64,000 bases of DNA from NCBI RefSeq assembly GCF_005765165.1, contig NZ_VCIW01000001.1:620001-684000 (forward strand), in the 5' to 3' direction. The first letter of the stretch is position 1. Each line of letters begins with the position of its first letter. This stretch comes from Paenibacillus antri. Its GTDB lineage: Bacteria; Bacillota; Bacilli; Paenibacillales; YIM-B00363. The notes beneath the pieces were generated by a model. The model was not told the origin of the DNA and searched no databases. It saw nothing but the letters and a program-made list of their open reading frames with translations. Below are positions 50,192 to 57,696 of this stretch, piece by piece. A program made the position numbers and the translations under genes.

Positions 50192-51562
50192 ATGGGAGAA
50201 ACCGCCGCAGCCGTAACGACACCGAATGCCTCCGCCCCGGGGACGAAGTCCGGCATTCCGACGATGAGCAGCCTCATGCGATTTTTCATCCCGCTCGGCT
50301 TCGCCGCCTGTCTCGTCAGCATCACCCACTCCATCATCCACTCCACGCTCTCGAAGGCGTCGAATCCAGAGATCGCCATCGCGGCGTACGCGCTCGGGGC
50401 GAGCTTGTTCGGCTTAACCGAGCGGCCGGCGGTGCTCGTTCGCCAGACCTGCTCCGCGCTCGTGCGCGACCGCGTGTCGTTCCGGGCGATGTCGGGCGTC
50501 ACGTGGATCTTGATCGCGGCGACCGTCGCGTTCGGCGCGCTGATCTGCTACACGCCGGTCGGCGCCTTCGTATTTCGCGACGTATACGGCGTCGACGAAA
50601 GTCTCGTGCCGGCGATCGTGTCTGGCTACCAGTTCTTCATGTGGGTCAGCGTCTTCTCGGCGCTCCGTTGTTTGTACCACGGCGTCATCATTAGCCAGAT
50701 GCGCACGAAGTGGGTGACGATCGGCATGATCGTCCGGCTCGCCGGCATGTTCGCGTTGTCGCAATATTTCGTTCGCACCGATACGGTCACCGGCGGCTGG
50801 GTCGGCGCGTTCATCTTCGCCGCCGGCATGCTGATCGAAGCCGGCGTCTGTTATTGGGAAGGCCGCACGCTGACGCGGAAGCTGCCGGAGCGCGTCGAGG
50901 ACCACGGCATCACGTCCAAACGCCATATATTCGGCTTCTACCGGCCGCTGTTGTATTCGTCCTTCATCGTCATCGCCGTCGCTCCGGCGACGAACGCGCT
51001 GCTCGGCAAGACGCTCGACGTCGAACTGTCCATCGCCTCGTTCGCCGTAGCCTCCAGCGTGTTCGGCGTTATCATGAGCGTATTCACGTACATTCATCAG
51101 ATCGTGTTGAATTTCTATCCGTCGTCGCCGCGGCTCGTCTTCCGCTTCCAACGATTCGTCGGCTTCGCGCCGGGACTGCTGACGGCGGCGATCTTCTTCA
51201 CTCCGGCCGGCGCCTTCCTGCTGGACGAGGTCATGGGGCTGACCGGTCGGCTGCTGCCGGCGACGCTCGACGTCATGAAGGTGTACGCGCTGCTCGCCCT
51301 CGTCCTGCCGTGGGTCGACTTCGGCAACGGCTTCCTGATGCTGTTCCGCCGCACGCACGTCTTCATGTGGTCCCAAGCCGCCAACACCGCGGCCTCGCTG
51401 ACCGTGCTCGTCTCGCTCGTCTTCTTCCTCCCGGAGTGGAACGGCGTCATCGGGCCGCTCGTCTTGACCGCCGGGTCCGCCGCCGAGCTGACGGTCGTCG
51501 CGACCGCGCTGTACCGCGCCCGCTGGGACATCGGGTGGGCGCGCCCCGCGCGCGGCAAGTAA
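50192..51562 (+). CDS. MOP/MATE superfamily exporter-like membrane protein
   Basis: The 456-residue protein has a 25-residue polar N-terminus and about twelve membrane segments in two similar halves, the layout of the MATE/MurJ/polysaccharide flippase superfamily. The nearest look-alike groups are Paenibacillus proteins annotated as multi antimicrobial extrusion proteins. No family-specific catalytic motif was recognised, so the cargo (drug, lipid-linked sugar or small anion) is open. Ribosome site AAGGGAG is about ten bases before ATG. The next gene starts 52 bases later on the same strand. Confidence 0.78.
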   Translation: MGETAAAVTTPNASAPGTKSGIPTMSSLMRFFIPLGFAACLVSITHSIIHSTLSKASNPEIAIAAYALGASLFGLTERPAVLVRQTCSALVRDRVSFRAMSGVTWILIAATVAFGALICYTPVGAFVFRDVYGVDESLVPAIVSGYQFFMWVSVFSALRCLYHGVIISQMRTKWVTIGMIVRLAGMFALSQYFVRTDTVTGGWVGAFIFAAGMLIEAGVCYWEGRTLTRKLPERVEDHGITSKRHIFGFYRPLLYSSFIVIAVAPATNALLGKTLDVELSIASFAVASSVFGVIMSVFTYIHQIVLNFYPSSPRLVFRFQRFVGFAPGLLTAAIFFTPAGAFLLDEVMGLTGRLLPATLDVMKVYALLALVLPWVDFGNGFLMLFRRTHVFMWSQAANTAASLTVLVSLVFFLPEWNGVIGPLVLTAGSAAELTVVATALYRARWDIGWARPARGK

Positions 51563-51614
51563 CCGACATATTTCTCCCCGTACTCTGGCAAAGCTAGTGT
51601 GGGGGGAATGCATC

Positions 51615-51812
51615 ATGAGCAGACAGTTGCAGACGGACGCCCAGTTCGAGCGCGCGCTTCGTTCGCGGGCTTCCGTATACGCGAAGGACAAGCTTGGAGG
51701 CAATCTCGACTTCGTCGGCGCGCTGGACGCGTTCAATCCGATTTACGTGACCGTCTCCGGAGCCCGGCTGTTCCGCGGCGATTTCGAATTCGCGACGATC
51801 CATTCTCGCTAA
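51615..51812 (+). CDS. Small hypothetical protein, 65 residues
   Basis: A short soluble, slightly basic protein with no recognised family. GGGGGG stands seven to eight bases before the ATG at 51615, and the residue mix (evenly spread charged and aromatic residues, no repeats) looks like a real protein. It lies between the MATE-like gene and the kinase-like gene. Coding status is likely but not certain. Confidence 0.6.
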   Translation: MSRQLQTDAQFERALRSRASVYAKDKLGGNLDFVGALDAFNPIYVTVSGARLFRGDFEFATIHSR

Positions 51813-51930
51813 CGCCCCGCATGCCCCCGTTCTCCGCCGAGGACGAGGGCATTCGCCTGTCCGCGGCGGTCTCTGCCTTCATATCCTATAGCGAGCTACG
51901 ACATAGGAAGAAGGAGACGAGGGGATCATC

Positions 51931-52470
51931 ATGGAAAACGGGTTGAACCGTCGAGACCGCCATGCGATTCGCGATTGGATCGATACGCTGTCCGTCGCGC
52001 CGGGCGCCGGGAATCGGAAGGCTCCGGCGCTCGGGTACCCGTTGCTCGGCGCCGGCAAACATCGATTCGTCTTTGATATCGGAGACGGCCGCATTTTGAA
52101 GGTGGCCCGGGTGCCGAAAGGGATCGATTGCAACGCGCAGGAGGCGTCGCTGTATCGAAGAGCGCCGAGCGCGCTGCGAAAACATCTGTGCCCCGTGACG
52201 GCGGCCGGTCATGGCTGGGTCGTCATGAAGAAGATGACCCGGCCCGTGCCGAGCGGGCGCGTCTGCGATCGACAGCTGAAACGCGTCAGGGAGCTCGCCG
52301 ACCGGTACGGCATCGCTATCTCGGACATCGTCGATCGGCGGACCGGCCGGCCGAGGCGGAACAACGTCCGCCTCGCGAAGGACGGCCGCGTCGTCCTCAT
52401 CGACTACGCCAACGTGTACGCGGAGCGAAACCAGCTGGTCGCGTTCTTCCGCCGGGCGTTCGGCCGCTGA
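51931..52470 (+). CDS. Protein-kinase-fold-like protein, unknown function
   Basis: A 179-residue protein, much smaller than a complete kinase domain (about 250). It nevertheless shows a kinase-like order: a Gly-containing turn LGAGKHRFVFDIG, a strand with Lys in RILKVARVP, a hinge-like WVVMKKM, and NNVRLAKDGRVVLIDYAN, which recalls the catalytic-loop Asn and the metal-binding DFG Asp. The catalytic HxD motif is not clear. It may be a mini-kinase or a pseudokinase. Ribosome site AAGGAG is present. No further partner is evident. Confidence 0.65.
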   Translation: MENGLNRRDRHAIRDWIDTLSVAPGAGNRKAPALGYPLLGAGKHRFVFDIGDGRILKVARVPKGIDCNAQEASLYRRAPSALRKHLCPVTAAGHGWVVMKKMTRPVPSGRVCDRQLKRVRELADRYGIAISDIVDRRTGRPRRNNVRLAKDGRVVLIDYANVYAERNQLVAFFRRAFGR

Positions 52471-52483
52471 TCCCGGACCGAAA

Positions 52484-52531
52484 AAAACAGGCCCCGCGTT
52501 CCGCTCGTTACGTTCGAGCGGCCGCGGGGCC
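52484..52531 (-). terminator. Terminator after pfkA
   Basis: On the minus strand AGGCCCCGCG and CGCGGGGCCT frame an inner stem CCGCTCG/CGAGCGG, followed by GTTTTTTT. Confidence 0.88.
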
Positions 52532-52540
52532 TTCCTGCGT

Positions 52541-53506
52541 TTATTGCGATAATCGAAGCGCCAAATCGTACAAGTCCTTGTTGAACGGCTTCTTCGTGCT
52601 GACGACCTTCTCGATGTCGGTGGCGACGAGCTCGTTCTGGATGACGCCGACCGCCTTGCCGGAGTCGCCCGCGATCAAGCGGCGCACCGCGAAGTCGCCT
52701 AAGCGGCTTGCGAGAATTCGATCGTTGTGCGTCGGCGAGCCGCCGCGTTGGATATGACCGAGAACGGTCACCCGGCATTCGATGCCGCTCGATTCGGTGA
52801 TGCGGTTGGCGATGTCTTCGCCCTTGCCCACGCCTTCGGCGACGAGGATGATGCTGTGCCGCTTGCCGCCGGCGAAGTGATGCTTCATCGAAGCCGAAAT
52901 TTGGTCGAGATCGAACGGCATCTCCGGCACGAGGATCGCTTCGGCGCCGCTCGCAAGGCCCGCGTACAACGCGATATCGCCGCAATGGCGGCCCATGACC
53001 TCGACGACGGACGAACGTTCGTGCGACGTCATCGTATCGCGCAGCTTGTTCACCGCGTCGACGACGATGCCGACCGCCGTGTCGAAGCCGATCGTGATAT
53101 CGGTGAACGGGATATCGTTGTCGATCGTGCCCGGGAGCCCCATCGTCTTGATGCCCTGCAGCCGAAGCTTGTTCGCGCCTTGATACGAGCCGTCGCCGCC
53201 GATGACGACGAGGCCGTCGATGCCGCGCTTGCGCAAGTTTTCCGCGCCGATCTGCTGCCCTTCGAGCGTCATGAACTCCTTCGAACGAGCCGTCTGCAGA
53301 ATCGTGCCGCCTCGCTGAATGATATCGCCGACGCTGCGCAAATCCATCTCGCGGATGTCGTCGTGAATCAATCCGTGGTAGCCCCGCTGCACCGCGTACA
53401 CCTTCAATCCGTGGAACAGCGCGCTGCGCACGACCGCTCGAACGGCCGCGTTCATCCCTTGGGAGTCTCCTCCGCTCGTTAATACCGCAATCGATTGTAC
53501 AGACAT
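52541..53506 (-). CDS. ATP-dependent 6-phosphofructokinase
   Basis: The 321-residue glycolytic enzyme phosphorylates fructose 6-phosphate. ATP site LTSGGDSQGMNAAVRAVVR (a Gln replaces the more common Pro or Ala), GGDGSYQGA, and the catalytic loop PGTIDNDIPFTDITIGFDTA with the base Asp are all present. MGRHCGDIALYAGLASGAE and GHIQRGGSPTHNDRILASRLG bind sugar phosphate and effector. Length is that of bacterial PfkA. The ATG at 53506 is chosen because the one at 53518 abuts its GGAAGG site. Pyruvate kinase does not follow as it does in some Bacilli. Confidence 0.96.
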   Translation of the reverse strand: MSVQSIAVLTSGGDSQGMNAAVRAVVRSALFHGLKVYAVQRGYHGLIHDDIREMDLRSVGDIIQRGGTILQTARSKEFMTLEGQQIGAENLRKRGIDGLVVIGGDGSYQGANKLRLQGIKTMGLPGTIDNDIPFTDITIGFDTAVGIVVDAVNKLRDTMTSHERSSVVEVMGRHCGDIALYAGLASGAEAILVPEMPFDLDQISASMKHHFAGGKRHSIILVAEGVGKGEDIANRITESSGIECRVTVLGHIQRGGSPTHNDRILASRLGDFAVRRLIAGDSGKAVGVIQNELVATDIEKVVSTKKPFNKDLYDLALRLSQ

Positions 53507-53534
53507 GGTCTCTGCCATCCTTCCTTACCTCTGT

Positions 53535-54650
53535 TTAAGATCTGGCGTCTTGAATTTGCGGCCGGTCGATGCCTTGCCGCTTGCGGATCCATACGCTGTT
53601 CGCCCAGAAGAACATCCGCGTCAACGGGCTGTTCCGCATCAGCCGCTTCGTGACGCCGGCGACGTCCTCCTGCCGCCTCACCTTCGGATCCGATAAATAC
53701 AACGCGAGCAGCCCTTCGACGATCATGCCGTGAAACCGCCGGTCGTCGAGCTCCCGTACGCGTTCCCTAGCCGTTCCGGCGATCCATTCGATGCGCTCCG
53801 CCGTCCGGCGGGCGTCGTCGAAATACTCGCAGAAGTTGAGGTCGCCCCCGATTCGATCCTCTTCCATGTCGATCAAGTAATCGAGCAGGATGTGAAGACC
53901 GCAGACGTACGGAAAATAGGCGTTCCGGGCGCGCTCCGCGCGCCCTTCCGTAACGCCCTCGCCCGCCGCGACGGCGAACAAATAAAACATGCCCAGCGTG
54001 GAGCCGGTCGCCGCGGCGAACTCGTTCCAGCCGAGCTCGGGGCACTTGTCCCGATGCGACGACCACCAGCCGGTCAGCGCCGGCTCGCGGTCCTCCCGGC
54101 GGATGTGCTTATGCACCTGCAAGTCGCCATACAGGCCGACCAGCTCCTTCACGTACGGCTTGACCGCGTCGTACGACGGCAGCGTCGCGATATTGTCGCG
54201 GCACGTCTCGACGAGGCGGCGCAAATATCCGCCGTCCTCCCGTTCCGCGCGCAGCTCGTAATAATCCGACAGCGGCAGCTCCGGGTCGACCGCTTCGTGC
54301 ATCGCGAGATGCAGCTGGCGGAAGTCCGCCGCATCCATCGACGTCGACCGATCGCATAGGTTGTCCAAGTAATCGCTGATCGTCTGCAGCGCCACGATGA
54401 GCGGGATGAGGGCGCTCCGGCGCTCGGGACGCAATAGCGCGTAGACGGAGCCTCCTTCGCAATGGAACCGTTTCGTCGACAGGCTGGCGATCGCCTGCGT
54501 TCGCAGCTCCGCGTCGGGAATCGCGGATGCCTCCTCCGTCCACCGGTCCAGCTCCCGGGCGACTTCCGGGAGTACCTGCCGGTATACACGCAGCATGAGC
54601 GAGAGCGGCCCTCGCGGCGCGGCGCCCGCTTCGCGTCCGGAATCAATCAA
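53535..54650 (-). CDS. Tetraprenyl-beta-curcumene synthase family protein (DUF2600)
   Basis: The 371-residue protein belongs to the YtpB-like large terpene synthases, which cyclise C35 prenyl diphosphates to tetraprenyl-beta-curcumene in the sesquarterpene (C35 terpene) pathway of Bacilli. Asp-rich motifs ISDYLDNLCDR (about residue 90) and LLDYLIDMEEDR (about 258) probably bind the Mg-diphosphate; this family lacks the classic terpene synthase DDxxD/NSE pair. The start is TTG at 54650 with GGAGGT before it. It overlaps the upstream hypothetical gene by eight bases. The prenyl chain synthase and the tetraprenyl-curcumene cyclase are not in the window. Confidence 0.9.
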   Translation of the reverse strand: MIDSGREAGAAPRGPLSLMLRVYRQVLPEVARELDRWTEEASAIPDAELRTQAIASLSTKRFHCEGGSVYALLRPERRSALIPLIVALQTISDYLDNLCDRSTSMDAADFRQLHLAMHEAVDPELPLSDYYELRAEREDGGYLRRLVETCRDNIATLPSYDAVKPYVKELVGLYGDLQVHKHIRREDREPALTGWWSSHRDKCPELGWNEFAAATGSTLGMFYLFAVAAGEGVTEGRAERARNAYFPYVCGLHILLDYLIDMEEDRIGGDLNFCEYFDDARRTAERIEWIAGTARERVRELDDRRFHGMIVEGLLALYLSDPKVRRQEDVAGVTKRLMRNSPLTRMFFWANSVWIRKRQGIDRPQIQDARS

Positions 54651-55179
54651 GCGACGTACCTCCGAAGCATTGATGCAAGCAGTAGCGAGCGACGGCGGTC
54701 ATCTCGGCGCGCTGCAGCCGCTCGAGCTTCCCGATTTCGGCCGCGTCGCCCCCTTGCAGGGCGCGTTCCACCGCCCGATTGAAGGCGGACGGATCCCAGC
54801 CGCCGCGGGCGACGAACGCTCCGCCGCCCTCCGCGAGCGCCGCTTCGCGGGCGATGTCCGCGTAACACGGATGCGCGCCGACGCGGCGAAACCAATAGTC
54901 CGCGTTCCAATAATCGCCTTCCATCCGATGCATAATGCCGTGAAGCAGACTGCCCGTCGGCGAATGCAGCTCCTGCGACAACGCATGGGAGCCGTCCAGA
55001 TCGTCGTTCCACAGCAGCAGCGCGGAGCGAAGCGCCCTCGCCTCCGGCGCGTCCCCCGGGGTCAGCCGACGAATCGCAGCGGAAACCGCCTCGTCCGGCG
55101 GCCGCTTAGGCGACAGCTCCTGCGGCGGCTCACGGTCTGCGAGCGCGGAAATCAAGCCGCGCGCTTCCTCTATGCTCAT
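54643..55179 (-). CDS. Conserved hypothetical protein with WND-SH-GIMHRMEGDYWNA motif
   Basis: I recognise the central block ALLLWNDDLDGSHALSQEL and HGIMHRMEGDYWNADYWFRRVG (shown here in parts) as that of a widespread family without a known function; conserved His, Asp and Trp residues suggest a metal or substrate site. The protein has 178 residues, no signal peptide and no membrane segment. Its stop lies eight bases inside the terpene synthase gene, so the two are probably translated together. This pairing is the only hint at its role. Confidence 0.75.
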   Translation of the reverse strand: MSIEEARGLISALADREPPQELSPKRPPDEAVSAAIRRLTPGDAPEARALRSALLLWNDDLDGSHALSQELHSPTGSLLHGIMHRMEGDYWNADYWFRRVGAHPCYADIAREAALAEGGGAFVARGGWDPSAFNRAVERALQGGDAAEIGKLERLQRAEMTAVARYCLHQCFGGTSLD

Positions 55180-55222
55180 GCGTACGCCTCCGTCCGTCCG
55201 GAAAATTCTCCAACCAGTATAG

Positions 55223-55552
55223 CTAATGATGGGCTTTCACCGCAACGTCTTGGTTTAAGCGGAAATATAAATGCAAATCGTTGATGCGGCTCGCCCGCTC
55301 CGCGATATCCCACGTCAAAGCGCAGACGACTTCGAAGTTTTCCTCGTCGTCGAGCCGCGCCTGCAGAGCGACGATTTCCCGCTCGAAGGCGAAGATGCGG
55401 TCCGGGATCGCACCGCGCACCGTCTCCCAATAATACAGTATGGCCGACTGCTCCGCCGCGGTAAACTCGGTCCATTCCCGCCGCAGCTCCGGCGTCGGGA
55501 TTCCGAGGCGAGCGTCGAACGCGAAATGCGCTTCCGGCGCGAAAGGCTCCAT
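55223..55552 (-). CDS. Hypothetical protein, 109 residues
   Basis: No family was recognised. The protein is acidic, mainly helical by composition and rich in aromatic residues, with the sequence TPELRREWTEF and a long amphipathic helix RIFAFEREIVALQARLDDEE in the middle. ATG at 55552 follows GGAGGG by about five bases; an upstream ATG at 55582 has no site. It may be in one transcript with the two genes that follow, the gap being 43 bases. Confidence 0.7.
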   Translation of the reverse strand: MEPFAPEAHFAFDARLGIPTPELRREWTEFTAAEQSAILYYWETVRGAIPDRIFAFEREIVALQARLDDEENFEVVCALTWDIAERASRINDLHLYFRLNQDVAVKAHH

Positions 55553-55629
55553 GGTCTCCCTCCTTCTCCGCTGATTCCGCAATCGTTGTTATCCATCATA
55601 TCACGTTCGATCGTCCGACAGAAGCGCGC

Positions 55630-55657
55630 TTGACGCCCTGTCACAGAACGTTATAAT
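55630..55657 (+). promoter_or_regulatory. Sigma-A promoter of the nitroreductase gene
   Basis: TTGACG and TATAAT are separated by 16 bases. The start would be near 55664. Confidence 0.75.
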
Positions 55658-55664
55658 TGTGATA

Positions 55665-55678
55665 TGGTATTAGTACCA
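55665..55678. promoter_or_regulatory. Palindromic operator at the nitroreductase start site
   Basis: TGGTATTAGTACCA is a hyphenated palindrome (TGGTA and TACCA around TTAG) placed right at the predicted transcription start. It suits a repressor of the MarR/HxlR or TetR class. The regulator was not found in the window. Confidence 0.55.
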
Positions 55679-55716
55679 ACTACTAAAAATATGAAACCGT
55701 GAGGCGTGAATTTTTA

Positions 55717-56364
55717 ATGTCCTATCCTTTAATTAAAGCCAACATGCACGAACGCAGAAGCGTGCGGAAATATACGGACGCGCCGGTCTCCGTCGAGGAC
55801 ATCCAAGAAATTATCGACTGCGCCCGCTACGCCCCGAGCGATACGAACTCTCAGACGTGGGAATTCGTCGTCGTGCTGAACCGCGAGAAGATCGCGCGCA
55901 TCGAAGAGCTGACGTGGGAGGCGTTGAACCGCCGCGCGGCGGAAGCGACCGAGCGCGGGCTCGAGAAGGAAGCGCGCTTGCTCGTTCGTTCTTTCGGTCC
56001 GTACGCGACCGCGTTCCGGGACGCGCCGGCGCTGATCGTCTGCCTCGCCACGCCGTACGCGTCCAAGTTCCGCGAGAAAATCTTCGATCCGATCGGGCTC
56101 GTTCCCGACGAGGTATGGCGCGAAGAAGGCATCAAGTCGAGCTGCCTCGCCTCGCAAAACCTGATGCTCGCCGCGCATGCCCGAGGTCTCGCCACCTGCC
56201 CGATGACCGGTCCCGTCTTGCTCGCGGAGGAGGCGCTGAAGGAATACCTCGGCATTCGCGACGAAGCGCAGGTCAACATGGTCATCGCGCTTGGGGTACC
56301 GGCGGATACGCCCGCCAAGCTGCCGCGCAAGCCGGTGGAAGACATTCTTACGATTATCGAGTAA
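55717..56364 (+). CDS. Nitroreductase family protein
   Basis: A 215-residue FMN-dependent oxidoreductase that probably reduces nitro compounds, quinones or flavins with NAD(P)H. The FMN-binding start is ERRSVRKYTDAPV and CARYAPSDTNSQTWEFVVV; the second flavin block is LASQNLMLAAHARGLATCPMTG and VIALGVPAD near the C-terminus. The ATG at 55717 has a weak GAGGCG site about twelve bases upstream. A good promoter and a palindromic operator suggest induction by a toxic compound. A terminator follows directly. Confidence 0.92.
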   Translation: MSYPLIKANMHERRSVRKYTDAPVSVEDIQEIIDCARYAPSDTNSQTWEFVVVLNREKIARIEELTWEALNRRAAEATERGLEKEARLLVRSFGPYATAFRDAPALIVCLATPYASKFREKIFDPIGLVPDEVWREEGIKSSCLASQNLMLAAHARGLATCPMTGPVLLAEEALKEYLGIRDEAQVNMVIALGVPADTPAKLPRKPVEDILTIIE

Positions 56365-56370
56365 GACGGC

Positions 56371-56406
56371 AAGAAACCGTCCGGGACCATTCCCGGGCGG
56401 TTTCTT
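56371..56406 (+). terminator. Terminator after the nitroreductase gene
   Basis: AAGAAACCGTCCGGGA and TCCCGGGCGGTTTCTT form a 16-bp stem around CCAT. It is symmetrical, and the T content of the 3' arm may serve as the U-tract. Confidence 0.75.
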
Positions 56407-56505
56407 CATGTTCGGGCCTATGCATCGGAACCCCTTACCCGAACTAGGCGCACATGTGCGGTTATAGGCGGAAGATTCCGCTAATGTCGACCGTTAGGCG
56501 GCGGG

Positions 56506-57270
56506 TCAGCCGTTGCCGCTCGCCGGCTTGCGGATCGACAACAGCCGCGTCGAGCCGGGAATGAACGTCAATCGGGACGGCGGCAGCCGGACGGCGGCGC
56601 CCGCCGACTCGAACTCTCGAACGATGTCGTCCAAGCCCGGATACCGCTCGTGCTTCAACGTATACAACGGATAAATCCGGACCTCGCCCCCCGGTCGCGT
56701 AACGCGGTACAGCTCCCTTAATGCGTCGCGGTGAAACTCGATTCCGAATTGTTCTTCATATAAGAAGAGGAAATGGCTGCACAACGTCAACGCGAACGCG
56801 TCGTCTTCGAACGGAAGGCGCGGCAGCGAAGCGGCCGTATACGACCCAGTCCCGGCTTCCGCTTCCGCCCGGTAATCCGCGATGAACCGCTCGAGCGACG
56901 CTTCCCGTTTCGCCCGGTGCGCTTCCGGCGAACCGTAGAACGTCCAGTCGAACCGATCTCTCGCCCGCTCCAGCTTCGCGGTCGACGACGCGATCTCCTC
57001 CGCGCTCTCCGCGTAGAGCGCCTCCGCGGATTTCGCGTAGCGCGGATCCGCGGACACGACCCGCGCCCCGCGCAGGCGCGCCTCCGCCGCGAACGACGAC
57101 GCGCCGCCGGCGACGTCTAGCGTCGGCCCGCGGAAGGGCGCATCGCCCTCCAGCGCGAACATCGCCTCGTATTCCCGGTACGAGCGGCACGTCACGGCTA
57201 CCCCCGTCTGCGGGTAGAAGGCTTCCTTTTTCCCATGATTCCCATGATTCCCTTGTTTCGCTTGGCTCAT
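56506..57270 (-). CDS. Class I SAM-dependent methyltransferase
   Basis: The 254-residue protein has the Rossmann-like SAM-binding motif I TLDVAGGASSFAAEA (about residues 50-64), an acidic end to strand 2 in VVSADPRY, and the post-motif region LPFEDDAFALTLCSHFLFLY typical of methyltransferase domain 11. The substrate is unknown. A His/Gly/Asn/Lys-rich stretch of about 15 residues opens the protein. ATG at 57270 is preferred to one at 57279, which lies only two bases after GAGGAG. It is divergent from the small gene at 57399. Confidence 0.85.
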   Translation of the reverse strand: MSQAKQGNHGNHGKKEAFYPQTGVAVTCRSYREYEAMFALEGDAPFRGPTLDVAGGASSFAAEARLRGARVVSADPRYAKSAEALYAESAEEIASSTAKLERARDRFDWTFYGSPEAHRAKREASLERFIADYRAEAEAGTGSYTAASLPRLPFEDDAFALTLCSHFLFLYEEQFGIEFHRDALRELYRVTRPGGEVRIYPLYTLKHERYPGLDDIVREFESAGAAVRLPPSRLTFIPGSTRLLSIRKPASGNG

Positions 57271-57344
57271 CTTCCTCATCTCTCCTCGCTCGGCTCTTCC
57301 CGGCCGCCTCCGCGACCGGCTTGACGGTATTGTAGCATAGGCGT

Positions 57345-57373
57345 TTGCATTTAGGGCACATTTTTTGTATGAT
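57345..57373 (+). promoter_or_regulatory. Sigma-A promoter of the 78-residue protein gene
   Basis: TTGCAT and TATGAT are separated by 17 bases, about 25 bases before the ATG at 57399. Confidence 0.7.
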
Positions 57374-57398
57374 GGCGCGGAAAGGGTGATGGACGGAC

Positions 57399-57635
57399 AT
57401 GGCGACGAAAAAGGTGCAGATCTGGAAGCGCGACAAGTGGAATATGATCAACGCCGAAGTGCGCGGGCGCGAGATCGAGGTTATCGAAATCAGCGATCAG
57501 TGGGGCGAGGAATCTCGGACTTTTTACAGCCGCGCGGAGCTGAAGCATTGGGTGGAGCAGCGCTTCGCGCCGGAGCGATTCAACGGCACGGAGGAAGAGC
57601 GCGCGCACATCGTCGAGCAATTCGAGGGTTTGTGA
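57399..57635 (+). CDS. Conserved small protein, 78 residues, unknown function
   Basis: A soluble protein with a beta-rich N-terminal half (VQIWKRDKWNMINAEVRGREIEVIEI) and a helical end rich in Glu and Phe. For the first part see KVQIWKRDKWNM and EIEVIEISDQWGEE. No family name was recognised. A clear sigma-A promoter, an AAGGGTGATGG region before the ATG and a downstream terminator support a real gene. Confidence 0.8.
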   Translation: MATKKVQIWKRDKWNMINAEVRGREIEVIEISDQWGEESRTFYSRAELKHWVEQRFAPERFNGTEEERAHIVEQFEGL

Positions 57636-57644
57636 CACATACAT

Positions 57645-57692
57645 GGGAAAAGGCTGCCCGAAACGCGACGCCGCGCTTCGGACAGCCTTTTT
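57645..57692. terminator. Bidirectional terminator
   Basis: AAAAGGCTGCCCGAA and TTCGGACAGCCTTTTT form a 15-bp stem around a loop that can pair further. It serves the small gene on the plus strand and the chemotaxis receptor gene on the minus strand. Confidence 0.85.
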
Positions 57693-57696
57693 CCAT

